From NCBI GenBank assembly GCA_021780225.1, contig JAJXZF010000029.1:1-64000 (forward strand): a stretch of DNA of 64,000 nt, given 5' to 3'. Source of the stretch: Deltaproteobacteria bacterium. Its GTDB lineage: Bacteria > Desulfobacterota > Binatia > Binatales > Binataceae. A model generated the notes under the pieces. The model was not told where the DNA came from, did no database searches, and was given only the letters and a program-made list of their open reading frames with translations. The position numbers and the translations under genes were made by a program. Below, piece after piece: positions 63,551-64,000 of the stretch; positions within the stretch are counted from its first letter, which is position 1, and each line of letters opens with the position of its first letter.

Positions 63551-64000
63551 ATGATCGGCTTCGATCTTACCGACGAACAACGCGAACTGAAGGCTCTGGC
63601 GCGGCGCTTCGCGGAGCAGGAGATGATTCCGCGCGCCCGGGAATATGACGAGAAGGAAATTTTTCCGCGCGACGTATGCGAGAAAGCGCATCGCGCCGGC
63701 CTGATGAACTTCGCCGTGCCGCGCGAGCTGGGCGGCGCCGGGATGGGCGTGCTCGACACCTGTCTAATCCAGGAGGAACTGAATTACGGATGCGCCGGGA
63801 TGTCCAACGCGATCAGCGCCAACGATCTTGGCACGCTACCGATTCTGATCGCCGGCAATCCCGCGCAGCAACGCGAATACCTGGGCATGCTCGTCGAAAA
63901 ACTTTCCTTTTGCGCCTTCGCGATTACCGAGCCGGGCGCGGGATCGGACGTGGCCTCGATGGCGGCGACGTACCGGCGCGACGGCGACAGTTTCGTCCTG
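63551..64000 (+). CDS. Acyl-CoA dehydrogenase, 3' end outside window
   Basis: The first 150 residues are visible and the frame runs off the edge. FDLTDEQRELKALARRFAEQEMIPRAREYDEKEIFP, FAVPRELGGAGMG, ELNYGCAGMSNAI and CAFAITEPGAGSDVASMAATYRRDGDSFVL are typical of medium/short-chain acyl-CoA dehydrogenases (FAD; the TEPGAGSD motif binds the flavin). It introduces a trans double bond into acyl-CoA. ATG 63551. Confidence 0.92.
   Translation, partial: MIGFDLTDEQRELKALARRFAEQEMIPRAREYDEKEIFPRDVCEKAHRAGLMNFAVPRELGGAGMGVLDTCLIQEELNYGCAGMSNAISANDLGTLPILIAGNPAQQREYLGMLVEKLSFCAFAITEPGAGSDVASMAATYRRDGDSFVL

Overview
The window is a high-GC (roughly 60-65%), densely coding piece of a Gram-negative bacterial chromosome. 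Two lipoproteins with clear lipoboxes, a MlaC-type periplasmic lipid carrier and the order tig-clpP-clpX-lon-hup support a proteobacteria-like cell plan. The many CoA-linked genes (CaiB/BaiF transferases, acyl-CoA dehydrogenase, MaoC-like hydratase, SDRs, luciferase-like flavoprotein) suggest an environmental heterotroph. A 'Candidatus Binatota'/deltaproteobacterial relative is my guess, not something the sequence proves.

Layout. 1-2166 is an accessory scar: the 3' end of an IS3-type element fused into a truncated cas6-like gene, a NucS-like nuclease gene directly upstream of it, and an orphan conserved gene. 2305-8742 holds tRNA-Val and the protein quality-control block (HU, Lon, ClpX, ClpP, trigger factor). 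8988-19096 is housekeeping: a K+-independent-type proton pyrophosphatase, an NtrB/NtrC-like pair translationally coupled to thiE, a lytic transglycosylase, moeA and ispF. 19191-33465 is mostly transport and CoA metabolism: flavin monooxygenase, SDR, TatD/FmdB, a complete ECF importer, two back-to-back CoA transferases, SMP-30, aminopeptidase P, MaoC-like hydratase, FlK-like thioesterase and a chromene-carboxylate isomerase-like protein. 33537-38562 encodes two large sensor kinases. 39064-48404 mixes a lone Flp pilin, a DOPA dioxygenase-like protein, MlaC, an acyl-CoA synthetase facing a MarR regulator, an ECF sigma operon ending in a DUF3106 repeat protein, and a flavin oxidoreductase. 48633-53941 holds an unknown protein, a metallophosphoesterase, an SDR and a second ECF sigma operon. 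53995-64000 has DNA polymerase I, a GldA/F/G-type ABC export module with DUF4340, acpS, a 3Fe-4S ferredoxin, small enzymes and the start of an acyl-CoA dehydrogenase.

The most striking observation is a 206-207 bp non-coding element present four times (26420, 39844, 48430, 49597). It has TAGTGTGG terminal inverted repeats and apparent TA target duplications, so it looks like a MITE. In every copy one terminus lies exactly on the stop codon of a neighbouring gene, in either orientation, and removing the element restores an in-frame TAG or TAA. Inside are four short hairpins whose stems are mostly kept while loops vary. Two copies bracket an unknown gene as inverted repeats.

Other notable points are a CoA-transferase pair in which only the second subunit has the catalytic Asp, a DNA polymerase I with an apparently dead proofreading domain, and an amputated cas6 beside a NucS-like nuclease with no array in view. 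Starts were chosen by conserved N-termini, ribosome-binding sites and start-stop overlaps. No similarity search was run.
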